DNA of 64,000 bases from Corallochytrium limacisporum (GCA_002811645.1 PDIP01000036.1:266985-330984); one strand, 5' to 3'; counted from the first letter of the stretch, positions 42,940 through 53,365 are shown. Notes: a model not told the origin generated them from the sequence alone. Made by a program: numbers and translations.

Positions 42940-45900
42940 ATGCCGCAAGTCTTGCGGAATACTTGGCGTTTAGTCCTTTTAGGACTTTTATTTGAGGCAG
43001 CCAACGGACAGATCGAATGTCAGAATGGGGACCGGTTATTTCACCAGTTGACTGCTGGTTCCCCAAACATAACGTTACAGCATACGCGGACAAGTACCGG
43101 AGAGTACTTTGACAACTTCATATGTTCCGCAATCGTTGAAAGTGATACAGATGCCCCGGTGTACGTCACATTTAGTTCCCTAGAATTGGAATGTATTTGG
43201 GACAAGTTGTTCATTTGGGATGGCCCTAACCCTACACCAGATACTTTGCTAGGTGCCTACTCCGGAGCAAACGTCGCTCCAACAACGGTGACTGCTGACA
43301 GTGGTGCAGCTCTCGTATATTTCTACTCAGATCTCTTTGAAACATTTAGTGGATGGGAAATCAGTTTTTCATTGGAGGAACCTTCCGGGTTTGACTGTAG
43401 GGAGCAAACAACACAAATATGTAACGACCAAGGACTTTGTTCACCTGGTGATGGTACATGCACTTGTGATGCAGATATAGAGGGTGAGAATTGTAGTATT
43501 GATGCCGCAGGAGATCATTTTACCATCGACATCAACGAATCCTTCTCAGAATTTACAGATTTTGCTCGTGCACGAGCAGTGACGGTCGATACCGACCTTG
43601 GTATACTGAGTTTCGGTGGATATAACCCAAGGGCTGAGGCTGACGGAACGCAATTTTCATATAAATATGACCCGGAGACTTCTGCTTGGGCCCCCGCAAT
43701 TGTGACTGGACCGGAACTGTCATATCGGTATGGACATGCTGCCATAAAACGAGATGGGCGTGTGATCATTCACGGTGGTACAACGGCCAGTACATTGACC
43801 TCAAATGGATTGGGAATTTATTCAGATGTTGACCTGCCTACCATTGCTTCCGAGGTTGTGGATAACGAGAGCTACCCGAGCCTCACTGGACATTGTGCCT
43901 TTGTTGATCCCAGCGACGATTCCTTGTTACTACTATTTGGGTATGGTGATACTCTTGGATTTTTCCCCGGAGCAGTTCGCATTGACTTAACTGATCCTGA
44001 AGCCGCTGCGCAGTACATAGTTGGCGAGTTCAACGGTGACATACCAGCGCCACGCATGTTTATGAGTTGTGTACAGGATCCCACTACAGGCATCGTGTAC
44101 ATCCACGGCGGTCGCACACGGACAACTGTCAGTAGTGAACTTTTCATGTACAATCCAGTCACAATGACTTTCAGTCTGTTGACTTCGGGCGCTCCGCAAA
44201 CTTACTCGTCTTCTCTCACTCTCATTGGGAATCGTTTGCACATTATCGGTGGATCCGGTCCGACAACTCAGGTAGACGAATGCTACAGCAATGAATACGC
44301 TGTCTTTGACTTGAGTTGTCGGCAATTTGTTAGCAGCGCAGGAGAAACTCCGGGCTTGTCAGAGTTGCAAATTTTGCATCGAAAGGGCCATACTGCAGTG
44401 TTTAGGGAGACCGACCCGAAAGAGATTTTTATCGTTGGAGGTTACGCTGGACGTCCTCTGGAATCCGTCGTAAGACTAGAGATTAATGGATGCAATGGGT
44501 TCAGTACTCGGGATCGCTGTCTTAAGGCTCTGAGTACTTGCTGCTGGAATAACGGCACAGACACTTGTGACGAAGCTTCTGACTCAATTAGCACCTCAAC
44601 TTGCGAGGCCTTCTGCGCAGACATTCCTCCTCAACCCTGCAATTCCATTTTCGATGCGGATGCGTGCAATGCAGACACAGCCTGTCAGTACTGCTATTCC
44701 GGCGGCGAGTGTCAAGCCGAAGAAGCAGATTGTAGCTCCCTCGTGCCTGCCACACCAAGCTGTGACAATATCTTGCCAGATGGCCTTGCCACACTGGTCA
44801 ATGTAGATGTGTCGGAGCTTGACTGTGCTTCGTGTGCCGCTAGACAGGGATGCACCCTTGGTGAGAACGACCGTTCTCTCGATTGTGTCGACTGTGCGCA
44901 GACCACACCTGAAGGTGACTGCACAGCAGGCGAACCTGACTGCAAACCGAGCTGTGCAGACTTCACAACTTGCTATTCTTGTTTGGAAGAGGCCCCGGCT
45001 GACTGTTTGTGGTGCGAGGGCGAGAATCGATGTGTGGACACACAAGCATACTCAGCTGTGCTCCCGTTTGGTCAATGTACCAGCTGGCACAACAGTGTAG
45101 CCACTTGCCCGTCCTGTAAAGCCGCAAAGTCTTGCGATGAATGTCACGGCCTGCTAGGCTGCGGCTGGTGTCCAGACCCGGAGGATACTGGCATTGGCGT
45201 TTGTACAAGTGGCACCCGCGACGGACCGCTTGACTCAGCTGAATGTGATGCTGAGGATTGGCGCTATGATGACTGTCCTCTCTGCCAGTGTAATGGACAC
45301 TCGTCATGTGATTTAGGTAGTGCGGAATGTCTCGTCTGTGAAAATGACACCGATGGAGAGAATTGTGAGACTTGCATGTCAGGGTTCTTCGGCGACCCGC
45401 GTAATAATGGCACATGTTCGGAGTGTGAGTGCAATGACCAGAGCACTAAGTGTGACTCACAAGGAGTTTGCGTTTGCCCTTTCGGCTACGGAGGTGACAG
45501 TTGTGATACCTGCGTAAACGATTACGAAGGGAATGCTACAGCTGGTGGCATTTGCTATCAAGTTTTCGAAACTCATCCCTCCATCTTTACATACGACGTA
45601 CGACCGCAGCCGCGCTATGGTTTTGCACTGCGAGCAGAGACGTCTGATTCAGATCTCCAATTGCAGTTTGTTACCAACCCTACTGAGGGCTCGCCCAGCG
45701 TTGTCAACTATACGTTGTCTTACAGCCCCACGAACGAGTTTGACACCGCAGTGCCCTTACAGTCTGAGGTTGTGGATCGCGCCTTCTTCACCATCAGCCG
45801 CAATTCCGCTTTTGACCTCTCCAACTCAACGTTCTACTTCGGTATTGAGGTTCAGAATCCGGACACGGAATCTTTGCCTGTTTTTCGCATTCTCTGGGCT

Positions 45901-46260
45901 GAAGTGCAGCCGAATCTTAACCTTCTGCAGTTCTTTGCCACCTTCTTTGCGTGCTTCTTTGCCTTGCTCTTCATCGCAATGGTTGCCTGGCGCATAAAGG
46001 TCCGTATTGCAGCCAGACGCACGCAGATGGACCGTACTATTGAGCTCCAAATGCGTGTCCGGCGCCCTCTTATGCGCATTGGGCTCTTGCCCATGGAGGT
46101 TCAGGAGAAAAATGTCTGTACTGACAAGCCGCACCTGTTGGCAGTTGAGGACTACTATGGCGACAAAAAGAGCCGTGTTGTGACCGTGATGGTACAGATG
46201 CCAACAATGGAGGGTGAAGTACGCCATGTTCAACTGGCCTCCACGGTCGTTAAACTGTGA
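42940..46260 (+). CDS. Attractin/MEGF8-like single-pass receptor (CUB-EGF-kelch-PSI-laminin EGF-TM)
   Basis: 1106 residues, no intron. A signal peptide (about 1-23, LVLLGLLFEAANG) is followed by a CUB domain (about 27-147), an EGF domain (153-185), kelch repeats (about 200-530, with RYGHAAIKRDGRVIIHGG and HRKGHTAVFRETDPKEIFIV), several Cys-rich PSI-type modules (about 535-780), laminin-type EGF repeats (about 785-870) and a beta-rich juxtamembrane region. One membrane helix follows (about 990-1016, FFATFFACFFALLFIAMVAW). The 90-residue tail contains MRVRRPLMR and a downstream KSRVVTVMVQMP. These resemble the MASRPF...TVFLxLP pattern that binds the MGRN1 ubiquitin ligase in attractin and MEGF8. 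The attractin C-type lectin domain is not evident. Ligand and function are unknown. Gankyrin follows on the same strand after 435 bp. Confidence 0.88.
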   Translation: MPQVLRNTWRLVLLGLLFEAANGQIECQNGDRLFHQLTAGSPNITLQHTRTSTGEYFDNFICSAIVESDTDAPVYVTFSSLELECIWDKLFIWDGPNPTPDTLLGAYSGANVAPTTVTADSGAALVYFYSDLFETFSGWEISFSLEEPSGFDCREQTTQICNDQGLCSPGDGTCTCDADIEGENCSIDAAGDHFTIDINESFSEFTDFARARAVTVDTDLGILSFGGYNPRAEADGTQFSYKYDPETSAWAPAIVTGPELSYRYGHAAIKRDGRVIIHGGTTASTLTSNGLGIYSDVDLPTIASEVVDNESYPSLTGHCAFVDPSDDSLLLLFGYGDTLGFFPGAVRIDLTDPEAAAQYIVGEFNGDIPAPRMFMSCVQDPTTGIVYIHGGRTRTTVSSELFMYNPVTMTFSLLTSGAPQTYSSSLTLIGNRLHIIGGSGPTTQVDECYSNEYAVFDLSCRQFVSSAGETPGLSELQILHRKGHTAVFRETDPKEIFIVGGYAGRPLESVVRLEINGCNGFSTRDRCLKALSTCCWNNGTDTCDEASDSISTSTCEAFCADIPPQPCNSIFDADACNADTACQYCYSGGECQAEEADCSSLVPATPSCDNILPDGLATLVNVDVSELDCASCAARQGCTLGENDRSLDCVDCAQTTPEGDCTAGEPDCKPSCADFTTCYSCLEEAPADCLWCEGENRCVDTQAYSAVLPFGQCTSWHNSVATCPSCKAAKSCDECHGLLGCGWCPDPEDTGIGVCTSGTRDGPLDSAECDAEDWRYDDCPLCQCNGHSSCDLGSAECLVCENDTDGENCETCMSGFFGDPRNNGTCSECECNDQSTKCDSQGVCVCPFGYGGDSCDTCVNDYEGNATAGGICYQVFETHPSIFTYDVRPQPRYGFALRAETSDSDLQLQFVTNPTEGSPSVVNYTLSYSPTNEFDTAVPLQSEVVDRAFFTISRNSAFDLSNSTFYFGIEVQNPDTESLPVFRILWAEVQPNLNLLQFFATFFACFFALLFIAMVAWRIKVRIAARRTQMDRTIELQMRVRRPLMRIGLLPMEVQEKNVCTDKPHLLAVEDYYGDKKSRVVTVMVQMPTMEGEVRHVQLASTVVKL

Positions 46261-46695
46261 ATTGTCCTGCATGCATGTAGTTTCCTGCTCGGATGGCAGC
46301 TGGTTCTGCCATGTCATAAGAAATATATTAATATGAGGTACAAGAATCCAGCATAAAGGAATCGTGAGGGTTTTCGAATCCCTGTCACGCTCGCTTAATC
46401 AGGGTTATGCCCTGCTCCTTCCCCTCCTCCCTGCTCGCCCGCAGCGGCCCTCCCCAAGGCCCCGCGGGGAGGGGGGAAGAACAGTACCGGGCTATTGGAG
46501 GGGCGTTTCCGGAAGGTTTTGGCCCTTCTGCAGCATACTCACAAATTGTGTTGAGGTAGCAGATGAAGTCCACAAACACCGAACAAGTTACTTCAAACAG
46601 CTCTATCACAAAGGACATACAGTCAAGCACAATTCCCCATGTTATCACAGCACGTGTATGAAGACTGAGATCGATTGAATACCAGGGATAGAGCC
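46261..46695. other. Spacer between attractin-like gene and gankyrin
   Basis: No gene. A CCCCGCGGGG palindrome lies at 46460-46469 within a C/G-rich patch. TTTTCGAATCCC near 46371 recalls a tRNA B box but no cloverleaf forms around it. Confidence 0.45.
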
Positions 46696-47400
46696 ATGAC
46701 GAGTAGTGCACGACACACTTGCCAACTGGCCTTTGAGGGCAAATACGACGATCTCATGCGAGATCTAGAAGATTCTCATGGTGAAAGGGCCAATGTAGTG
46801 GATGAAGATGGTCGCACGCCATTGCACTGGGCAATCAGTGGTGGACACCGCGCCATTGTGGAGACCCTGATTGAGAAGTATGGATGTAAAACAGACACAC
46901 CGGATGACAGTGGATGGTTACCGCTACACATTGCCACCTCAGTGGGTTCAATAGAGTTGGTCACTTTGCTGCTAGATCGCGGAGCTGATCCAAACCTTGC
47001 CAATGACACTGGCCAGACCCCTCTGCACTACGCAGCCAGCAAGAATCGCTCTGACATTGCACAGGTGCTTGTGAGGAGAAACGCCATGGTCAGCCCTCGG
47101 GACAACACGGGCTCGACCCCGTTGCACAGAGCAGCCGCCAAAGGTTATGTCAAAATCTGTAGGTTTCTCATGGATAAGGGAGCAAATCCAGACCAGGGGG
47201 ATAGCGTTGGCGACACGGCCGTTCACTTGGCCTGTGCAGAGAACCACGTCGATCTTGTCATGGACATGGTAGAACGGTATGGTGCGGACTACAAGGATCA
47301 CGAGAATGATGATGGAAAGGTCCCTGTCGACCTGGCGTCAAAGGCTCTCATCCGATTGCTCCTGGAGCACGAAGGACGAGAAGTTCCGGCAGACTTGTAA
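46696..47400 (+). CDS. PSMD10: Gankyrin (PSMD10/Nas6), 26S proteasome assembly chaperone
   Basis: 234 residues from the first ATG at 46696, no intron; human gankyrin has 226. It binds the C-terminus of the Rpt3 ATPase and guides assembly of the proteasome regulatory particle. Six to seven ankyrin repeats fill the protein: DGRTPLHWAISGGHRAIVET, DSGWLPLHIATSVGSIELVT, TGQTPLHYAASKNRSDIAQV, TGSTPLHRAAAKGYVKICRF, VGDTAVHLACAENHVDLVMD. The segments LHYAASKNR and LHRAAAKG are particularly gankyrin-like. The stop is 54 bp from the convergent FKBP stop. Confidence 0.9.
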   Translation: MTSSARHTCQLAFEGKYDDLMRDLEDSHGERANVVDEDGRTPLHWAISGGHRAIVETLIEKYGCKTDTPDDSGWLPLHIATSVGSIELVTLLLDRGADPNLANDTGQTPLHYAASKNRSDIAQVLVRRNAMVSPRDNTGSTPLHRAAAKGYVKICRFLMDKGANPDQGDSVGDTAVHLACAENHVDLVMDMVERYGADYKDHENDDGKVPVDLASKALIRLLLEHEGREVPADL

Positions 47401-47454
47401 ACAATTAGATATAGTAGATTTGCATATTTTACAAAATTACTGTGTCGAGTTATG

Positions 47455-48675
47455 TTACCGAGATCCCATTAAATCCACTTCGAAGCATAGGGTAGCATTG
47501 GGGGGAATGACCGGAGGAGCGCCCCGGTGACCGTATGCCTGGTGTGCAGGAATGGTGAGGTGACGCTTACCGCCGACACGCATGCCCTCAACTCCGATAT
47601 CCCAGCCCTTGATAACTTCTCCACCTCCGAGGCGGAACTTGAAAGGCTTGCCCGAGGTGCAGCTGTCGAACATCTTCCCATTCTTCTGCAGAGTGCCCTT
47701 GTAATAAACACTTACATTCTGGCCCCGACGCACCAGGGCACCCTTGCCAATGCGCAGATCTTTAGCGATTGTGCCGCCTTTAAGCCGCATTGCTTTGGAC
47801 TCGGGCGGCTCCTGCTTCCGCTCTTGCTGCTTGGTCTCCGTTGGCTTGAGTGGTGTCTCTTTCTTGGAGTTCTGAAAAGCTTTGATGGCCTGCATGGGAG
47901 AGTGATGTTCATTGGCCGGGCTTCCTTTCTTCATCTGTTGATACTGTCGCGGGTTCCTTGCAGTAGAAGCAGGCTTGCTTGTCTCTTCGTCACTATCCTC
48001 TTCCTCATCATCATCAGTGGCATCGTCGCTGTCGTCGTCATCATCGTCTTCTGAGTCGTCGTTGTAGACGTCCCTTATATCAGCCTCAAATTCTTCATCG
48101 TCCTCTTCGTCACTGTCATCGTCCTCCTCTGCCATGAGGACCTTCTCCATAGCTTTCTTCGAGGACGAGCGGGGCTTCCTCATGCTCATGTCTCGCTCAT
48201 CCATTAGTGCTTCAAGATCTTTCTGAGACTTGCTGTTGGCTATTGCGTGTTCTTCAGCATCTCCTTCGCCACCATTTTCGCGGTTCGCATAATAGTCCAG
48301 ATCATCATCCGAATCATCGTCCGACATGGCCGTTTGGTCACGTAGACTGGCACTTATGTACTTGCCTGTGATGTCCACGTCAATCTCTGCCGGTCCAATA
48401 ATTTCGAATTCCACCTTGTCTCCAATGTCAGCAGTGAATGCTGCATTTCCCTGTAGTGCACTAGCCTGGAAGTGGGCCACTGGGACCTTAATATTGTTCA
48501 CATTGGCCCAAATCTGAATGGATCCCTTACACTTTGTTGCGTCTCGCTTCGGATTGTGTACAACAACAGAACTAATGGTAAAGGCTTGCGTAACGTACTG
48601 TGTGTACTTGACCCCGGGAGTAAGGGTTAGTCCAAAGAAGCCCCATCCCGGGCCGTCACCTCCTATGGCCGGCAT
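47455..48675 (-). CDS. Nucleolar FKBP prolyl isomerase with nucleoplasmin-like domain (Fpr3/Fpr4/FKBP39 type)
   Basis: 406 residues, no intron. These proteins act as histone chaperones and prolyl isomerases in nucleolus and chromatin. The N-terminal nucleoplasmin-like fold spans about 1-112 (WGFFGLTLTPGVKYTQYV...). A long acidic region follows (about 115-235) with runs of Asp and Glu, e.g. DSEDDDDDDSDDATDDDEEE, for histone binding. A Lys/Glu/Pro-rich linker leads to a C-terminal FKBP domain (about 303-406). The FKBP pocket residues are present: VSVYYKGTL, FDSC, GEVIKGWDIGVEGM and HQAYGHRGAPPVIPPNATL, ending FEVDLMGS. Domain order is that of yeast Fpr3/4 and insect FKBP39. It is convergent with gankyrin. 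Confidence 0.93.
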   Translation of the reverse strand: MPAIGGDGPGWGFFGLTLTPGVKYTQYVTQAFTISSVVVHNPKRDATKCKGSIQIWANVNNIKVPVAHFQASALQGNAAFTADIGDKVEFEIIGPAEIDVDITGKYISASLRDQTAMSDDDSDDDLDYYANRENGGEGDAEEHAIANSKSQKDLEALMDERDMSMRKPRSSSKKAMEKVLMAEEDDDSDEEDDEEFEADIRDVYNDDSEDDDDDDSDDATDDDEEEDSDEETSKPASTARNPRQYQQMKKGSPANEHHSPMQAIKAFQNSKKETPLKPTETKQQERKQEPPESKAMRLKGGTIAKDLRIGKGALVRRGQNVSVYYKGTLQKNGKMFDSCTSGKPFKFRLGGGEVIKGWDIGVEGMRVGGKRHLTIPAHQAYGHRGAPPVIPPNATLCFEVDLMGSR

Positions 48676-49218
48676 GTTAGATTAGGTAAAGTGCGAATGT
48701 GGGAATGCAGCCCCCTAGTGGTCTCCGACCATGTTTCGGACACGTAGAGTGATACTCTGTGTGTCTCATTATTTGTAGTGTATCAGTACCATTATAATCT
48801 TTATAGCCAAACGGCCAAACGTAAGTGTATCGACAAATCAACAAAACAAAAACGGAAATAGGGACGTAGTTTATGACCATCGAAAGCATGTTCACGCAAG
48901 CTTGCCACTTCTTCCCTTGGCATCCCGCCCGGTGTCGCCAGTGGCCAATCCCGGCCCCCCCCCCGGGGGGGGGGGGGCGGGCGTACGGACCCGCACCCCA
49001 CCACGCGGATAAAAGGTGGTGTCTTTGGTCCGGTTTCCACAGCCGAGGAAGACGAGTTGATCAGCGCCCACCTTCCCTGGATTTCCCCCTCTGTCTCAAA
49101 ATTCAACTTGGCAGAATCACAAAGACTTGTTCAAACAGTGCTACAAAGCCAAAAGTGTGTCTACTCAATTATATGCGTGTTGCTGACGCTTAGATCGGTT
49201 TAGGACGTTCTTCGGCGA
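48676..49218. other. Spacer between FKBP and M16 protease genes
   Basis: Holds the FKBP promoter and the protease 3' end, plus the C10G13 tract listed separately. No gene. Confidence 0.5.
48955..48977. repeat. C10G13 self-complementary tract
   Basis: Ten C directly followed by thirteen G, flanked by CCGG and CGGG. It lies about 280 bp upstream of the FKBP ATG. Confidence 0.9.
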
Positions 49219-52200
49219 TCAAAAAGCATCAGCAGGGTCTGGGTACCACTGGCGATGCTCCTGGTACCATTCGTTTATATCACCAAAGATGTGTTCGAAG
49301 CCCTCAGGATCTTCCTCTGGCACTTTCCCAGATCCGAGCAACCAAACACACATCTTGCGATTCTTTGTGAGATCTTTCCAATCATTCACGATGTCCTCAC
49401 CTGTGATTTTCAATGTGTTGTCTTCGCCATGTTGAGCCGCATTTTTGAGCTCATATGGCATCGCAAATTCGAAACGTCCAGTACGAATCTCGTCCCAGAA
49501 TTGAGACAGTCGTTGATCATCTAACTTCAAGAGCCCGTCCAAGTCATTTGCATAGCCACTGACGAGGTCCTCGTAGCCCTCGTTCACAAGTCCGGTGTCC
49601 TCAGAGAACAGTTTCCCGCCGACAAGGTAGTCTTCTATGAACTGATCAATGTCTTTCTGCACCTCGGTGGGCTCGTGATCGCCTTGAATGACAACTTGGA
49701 AGAAAGAGAATGGATATATAGTGACACTGAAAGCACTGGCGACGTATCCCAGCTGCTTCTTGGTTCGCATGACATCAAAAAATTCTTCACGCACCGCACG
49801 TTCAAGCAAGTCTAGAGTCGCCAGTTCCGAAACAGTCAGGCGCCAACCCATAGGGTAGACACAAGAAACAACGTTTGTCTCCTGTATTGCAGGAAGTGCT
49901 TGCATGTACAGAATAGTCTCATCGTCATGCATATCAGCAGCGCGATTGAGATCGAAGCGAGGCGCAGCGGAGTTCTCATCAACTACAGGAGGTGGTCCAA
50001 AGACAGAGCGCACGCTTACGGCCCATAAATTCGCCTCACTCTCAGCTACATTTCCGTGGCTGAGCATGTCAATGTCAAACCCAGCGGTCAGAATCTTATC
50101 CCAAGTTGTTAGCACATCCTCACGAGTTATTTTATCAAGAATGGCCAGGTCTTGCTCATAGGGAACAGTACCTTCGATCAGCAAGCTACGCATAACATGA
50201 CCGACTACCTTGTATCCTAATCCGTACATATGGTCCTCTACGTTGGTCCGGAGAATACTAAGTGCATTCTGAAAATCCCCTTCAGGTAAGGAATATGTGT
50301 GTAAAGATCCAACTACCTGAACCATGAGCATGTCAAGTCGGTCACGAGGGCCGGTAAACAGAAGTTGAATACCAGATGACGTGGATGACATTTCAAAAGT
50401 GAAGTCTGCTTGGCGAGCGTATTCATACGTTTCGCTATCACTGACGGCCCACGCGTTCAGAATCACCCGGAGATGCATGTACTCCTCTGCGGTCGCATCA
50501 GCCACAACGGTAGAGCGGGCGTGAATATTGAAGTTTACAATCGGCGATTCATTGGTCATGTTGTTGTAGTAAATGAGGCGGGTGTCCACACGCTCATCTG
50601 GCCCAAGTCCGCTCGGATAGTGCGTCTCTGGATATGCAAAGGGAGTAATGACGTTCTTGGCGTTGAGGTCAACAACGGAGGGGCCCATTCTATCTGCCGG
50701 GGCAAAGGGGTTACCCTGTGGCAACCGCAGCTTCTTGTGCCACAGTTCGGGATCTGCAGCGTCACTTCTCCACTTGTCGACAAGACCAGCTTGATCGTAC
50801 ATAATGCTCTTGCTTTGAATACTATACCACTTGTCGACGCTCCATGTGTCGTCGTTAGCAACATCACTGACGGTTGCATCCGTGTCTGGGGGATATTGGT
50901 ACGGTCCATCTGTAGAGTTAAAAAAGACAGTGACTGTGTTCTCAATGGTCAATCTGTCTACGAATTCCTTGACGCTGTCCTTCTTCCACTCATGGACGCT
51001 TGGCGCGCCAAACAATTCCTGTGTCGGTGTCTTCAAGTATTGCATCTGGGCAGCTAGGTTACTAGCTTCAACTTCCGTCTTGTCTGGCAGCTGCCAATTG
51101 AAAGCGGTCGAAGAGATGCGTTCCAGCTCCCTCCAGCGCCATTGGGCATCATCACTATTTTCGTCCGTTTGGTTCTGGAGCTTAAACGTATCCCGAATCA
51201 GGTCCACGTATGTTGCGACCAGAGCCATGGTGAGGTCGATAGATTTGGCTTGGGCACCAGTGTCTGTGAGCACAATATTCAGTTGCACGATGGTCATATC
51301 GAAAGTTTGCTCGTCAATCGAGAATGAGACCTCGTCTGCCAGGCTTGCGCTACGGAGCACCGATGGCAAGGCGTGCTCTGCTTCATTGGCAAGGAAGCTG
51401 GACAGAAATTTGGTTAGCAGCAGGCTAGAGTCCTCAACAAGAGACCCTGGTAGATCTGGCCAGAATATATGCAGTGACCGCGAACCCGAGGTAACTGGGA
51501 CCATGTTGATCCACTGTCCCAAATTGACCCCGGCTTTGTACGCTGGTGGAGAATCCCTCTCCATGTTTTGTTCATCAGATTCCACATATTCATCGAAACC
51601 TGCTTTTGCAGCGGTGTCGTCTTGCTTGGGGACGTCAGCGAGGGCATCGCTCATTATTTTCTCCAATTGGTCCAAGGTCATGTCGGCCGTCGCAATTGCA
51701 ACTGCGTGCAAGTTACTTGCATGGTAGTGAGTCTGGTAGAACTGACGAAGTTGATCCACTATATCATCTTGACTAAGAGTTTCCGTGCTTCCTGTGCCAA
51801 ACGAGTTCAGCCGACTTTCTTCGGTTGCGTAGTTCTGGAGAGTTTGGTACAGTCGCCACTCGTCCTGCACCTGATTCTTCTGATGCTCACTAGCCACGGC
51901 CTGCTTCTCGCGAGCTGCGCCGCTCTCGGCCAAATTTGCACTCTTGAAGAAGGAGGAGAGTCGCTTGATGCCCTCTTCGAGGAAAGGCGGGTCGACAGAG
52001 AAGTAGTAGTTCGTATTGATACCCGAAGTGTATGCATTGGAGTAGCCCGCATGCTGTGCCAGGAACTTAGAGTACTCATCCTCACCCGGATATTCTTTGG
52101 TGCCCATGAAAAGCATATGTTCCAGAAAATGAGCAAGACCAGGTGTTTGGTCGGGGTCGGAATACGAGCCCGTGCCGACGTTGACGGCCATGGCTCCCTT

Positions 52201-52833
52201 GCTGGCGTCAATATCAATCACAGCGAGGCACTGTACACCACTAGGAGCTCTGAATAGACGATAGTGGCGACGACCAGTAGCACTCAACGGCCGGACAATA
52301 TTGCTTCGGTTCTCGGCAGGCTCTGAAGCGTTGTCCGCACCATCAAGGGGGTTCCTCAAATAATTGGTGTCAGAACCGTTCACAGCAGGTGCTGGGCTTG
52401 TACTCGTCTCTGTTACTGTGGTCGTCTCTGTGACATGCTCAGCGGTGTCCTTGCCTTGGTTCTCAACCGTTGTGGTAACGGTGGTGGTGCTCGTCTCCGT
52501 TTCTGTTGTTGTCGTCATTGTAAGGGCGTCTTTGCTGCCGTCGTTGCTGGCACCATCGCCGGCATCCCCTGCCGGAGGAACGCTATTTTCGGTAGCCATT
52601 GTGATGATCACAATCATCAGCAGTACGAGACCACCGGCAGTGAGTAATACAATAGTGATGCGCTTCCGGCTCGCCTTGCAGATCTGTCCTAAGAACCCAC
52701 TCGTTCGGGCGCCCGGGTTGAAGTCAACCTCGAATGGCTGAGCTCCCGTGGGTGCTGGGAGCTCTGTATCACCGTCCCACAGGTCATCGTCATTGTCCAT
52801 CAGACGATGGCCATTCCGTCCACCTCGGGGCAT
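49219..52833 (-). CDS. Membrane-anchored M16 metalloprotease (insulysin/nardilysin family) with Thr-rich stalk
   Basis: 1204 residues from the first ATG at 52833, no intron. The N-terminus is a short cytosolic segment (1-57), then a membrane helix (about 59-80, ITIVLLTAGGLVLLMIVIIT), so a type II membrane protein is expected. A Thr/Glu/Ser-rich stalk follows (about 100-150, TMTTTTETETSTTTVTTTVE), suited to O-glycosylation. The M16 domain starts near 180. The inverted zinc motif HFLEH is at 235-239 and the third ligand E316 (VASEHQ) lies exactly 76 residues after it, as in active members of the family. The three further M16 domains are present, to about residue 1190, including the LGYVASAF segment. 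Insulin-degrading enzyme itself is soluble, so the membrane anchor and stalk are unusual. Substrates are unknown; short peptides are likely. Confidence 0.9.
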   Translation of the reverse strand: MPRGGRNGHRLMDNDDDLWDGDTELPAPTGAQPFEVDFNPGARTSGFLGQICKASRKRITIVLLTAGGLVLLMIVIITMATENSVPPAGDAGDGASNDGSKDALTMTTTTETETSTTTVTTTVENQGKDTAEHVTETTTVTETSTSPAPAVNGSDTNYLRNPLDGADNASEPAENRSNIVRPLSATGRRHYRLFRAPSGVQCLAVIDIDASKGAMAVNVGTGSYSDPDQTPGLAHFLEHMLFMGTKEYPGEDEYSKFLAQHAGYSNAYTSGINTNYYFSVDPPFLEEGIKRLSSFFKSANLAESGAAREKQAVASEHQKNQVQDEWRLYQTLQNYATEESRLNSFGTGSTETLSQDDIVDQLRQFYQTHYHASNLHAVAIATADMTLDQLEKIMSDALADVPKQDDTAAKAGFDEYVESDEQNMERDSPPAYKAGVNLGQWINMVPVTSGSRSLHIFWPDLPGSLVEDSSLLLTKFLSSFLANEAEHALPSVLRSASLADEVSFSIDEQTFDMTIVQLNIVLTDTGAQAKSIDLTMALVATYVDLIRDTFKLQNQTDENSDDAQWRWRELERISSTAFNWQLPDKTEVEASNLAAQMQYLKTPTQELFGAPSVHEWKKDSVKEFVDRLTIENTVTVFFNSTDGPYQYPPDTDATVSDVANDDTWSVDKWYSIQSKSIMYDQAGLVDKWRSDAADPELWHKKLRLPQGNPFAPADRMGPSVVDLNAKNVITPFAYPETHYPSGLGPDERVDTRLIYYNNMTNESPIVNFNIHARSTVVADATAEEYMHLRVILNAWAVSDSETYEYARQADFTFEMSSTSSGIQLLFTGPRDRLDMLMVQVVGSLHTYSLPEGDFQNALSILRTNVEDHMYGLGYKVVGHVMRSLLIEGTVPYEQDLAILDKITREDVLTTWDKILTAGFDIDMLSHGNVAESEANLWAVSVRSVFGPPPVVDENSAAPRFDLNRAADMHDDETILYMQALPAIQETNVVSCVYPMGWRLTVSELATLDLLERAVREEFFDVMRTKKQLGYVASAFSVTIYPFSFFQVVIQGDHEPTEVQKDIDQFIEDYLVGGKLFSEDTGLVNEGYEDLVSGYANDLDGLLKLDDQRLSQFWDEIRTGRFEFAMPYELKNAAQHGEDNTLKITGEDIVNDWKDLTKNRKMCVWLLGSGKVPEEDPEGFEHIFGDINEWYQEHRQWYPDPADAF

Positions 52834-53365
52834 TGTCGTTTCTGGTGATGGGTCGTGTTGATGCTTGAATGTGGTCTTGAATGCTTTCCCCAATAGTTCA
52901 CACTTACATTCTATTCGAATTCCCGGACAATGACAACGCCAACGGTGACTGCAGCAAACGACGCCCCATGAACTCAAGTGTTAAGTAACCAAACTGATCA
53001 CAAACGGGGTTGCCACTCTCCATCCTGTGCTCCCAACAAGGGCTCCAATATCTTCATACCGAAAGACGAAATCTGTGCTCATCCGGACCCCAAATCTGGG
53101 GTCGCCACAACCTGATTGGGAGCGGTCAAATCACCACGGGGCGTTACCCCTCCCCAAGCGAGCGGTCGGCGGACCAGACATTGGACCGGAGAGACGGCCA
53201 GCTTGGGGATAGGGACGAGGGGGAGGCACGTATGTTCGCACAGCCCAGAACCCAGACTGCAAGTCGGGAGGCGCCGACAGAGGCCGGCCGATGTCGACCA
53301 AGGCACAGCGTGCAGGACGCAGAGCCCGCAAGCCACTGAGGGACACCCCATCCCCCCGCCGGGGG

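Noticed and set aside
46365-46400. tRNA B-box-like TTTTCGAATCCC
   Set aside because: No A box, anticodon stem or acceptor stem can be drawn around it.
52834-52977. Cys-rich N-terminal extension of the M16 protease
   Set aside because: It begins with TTG; the first ATG is at 52833.
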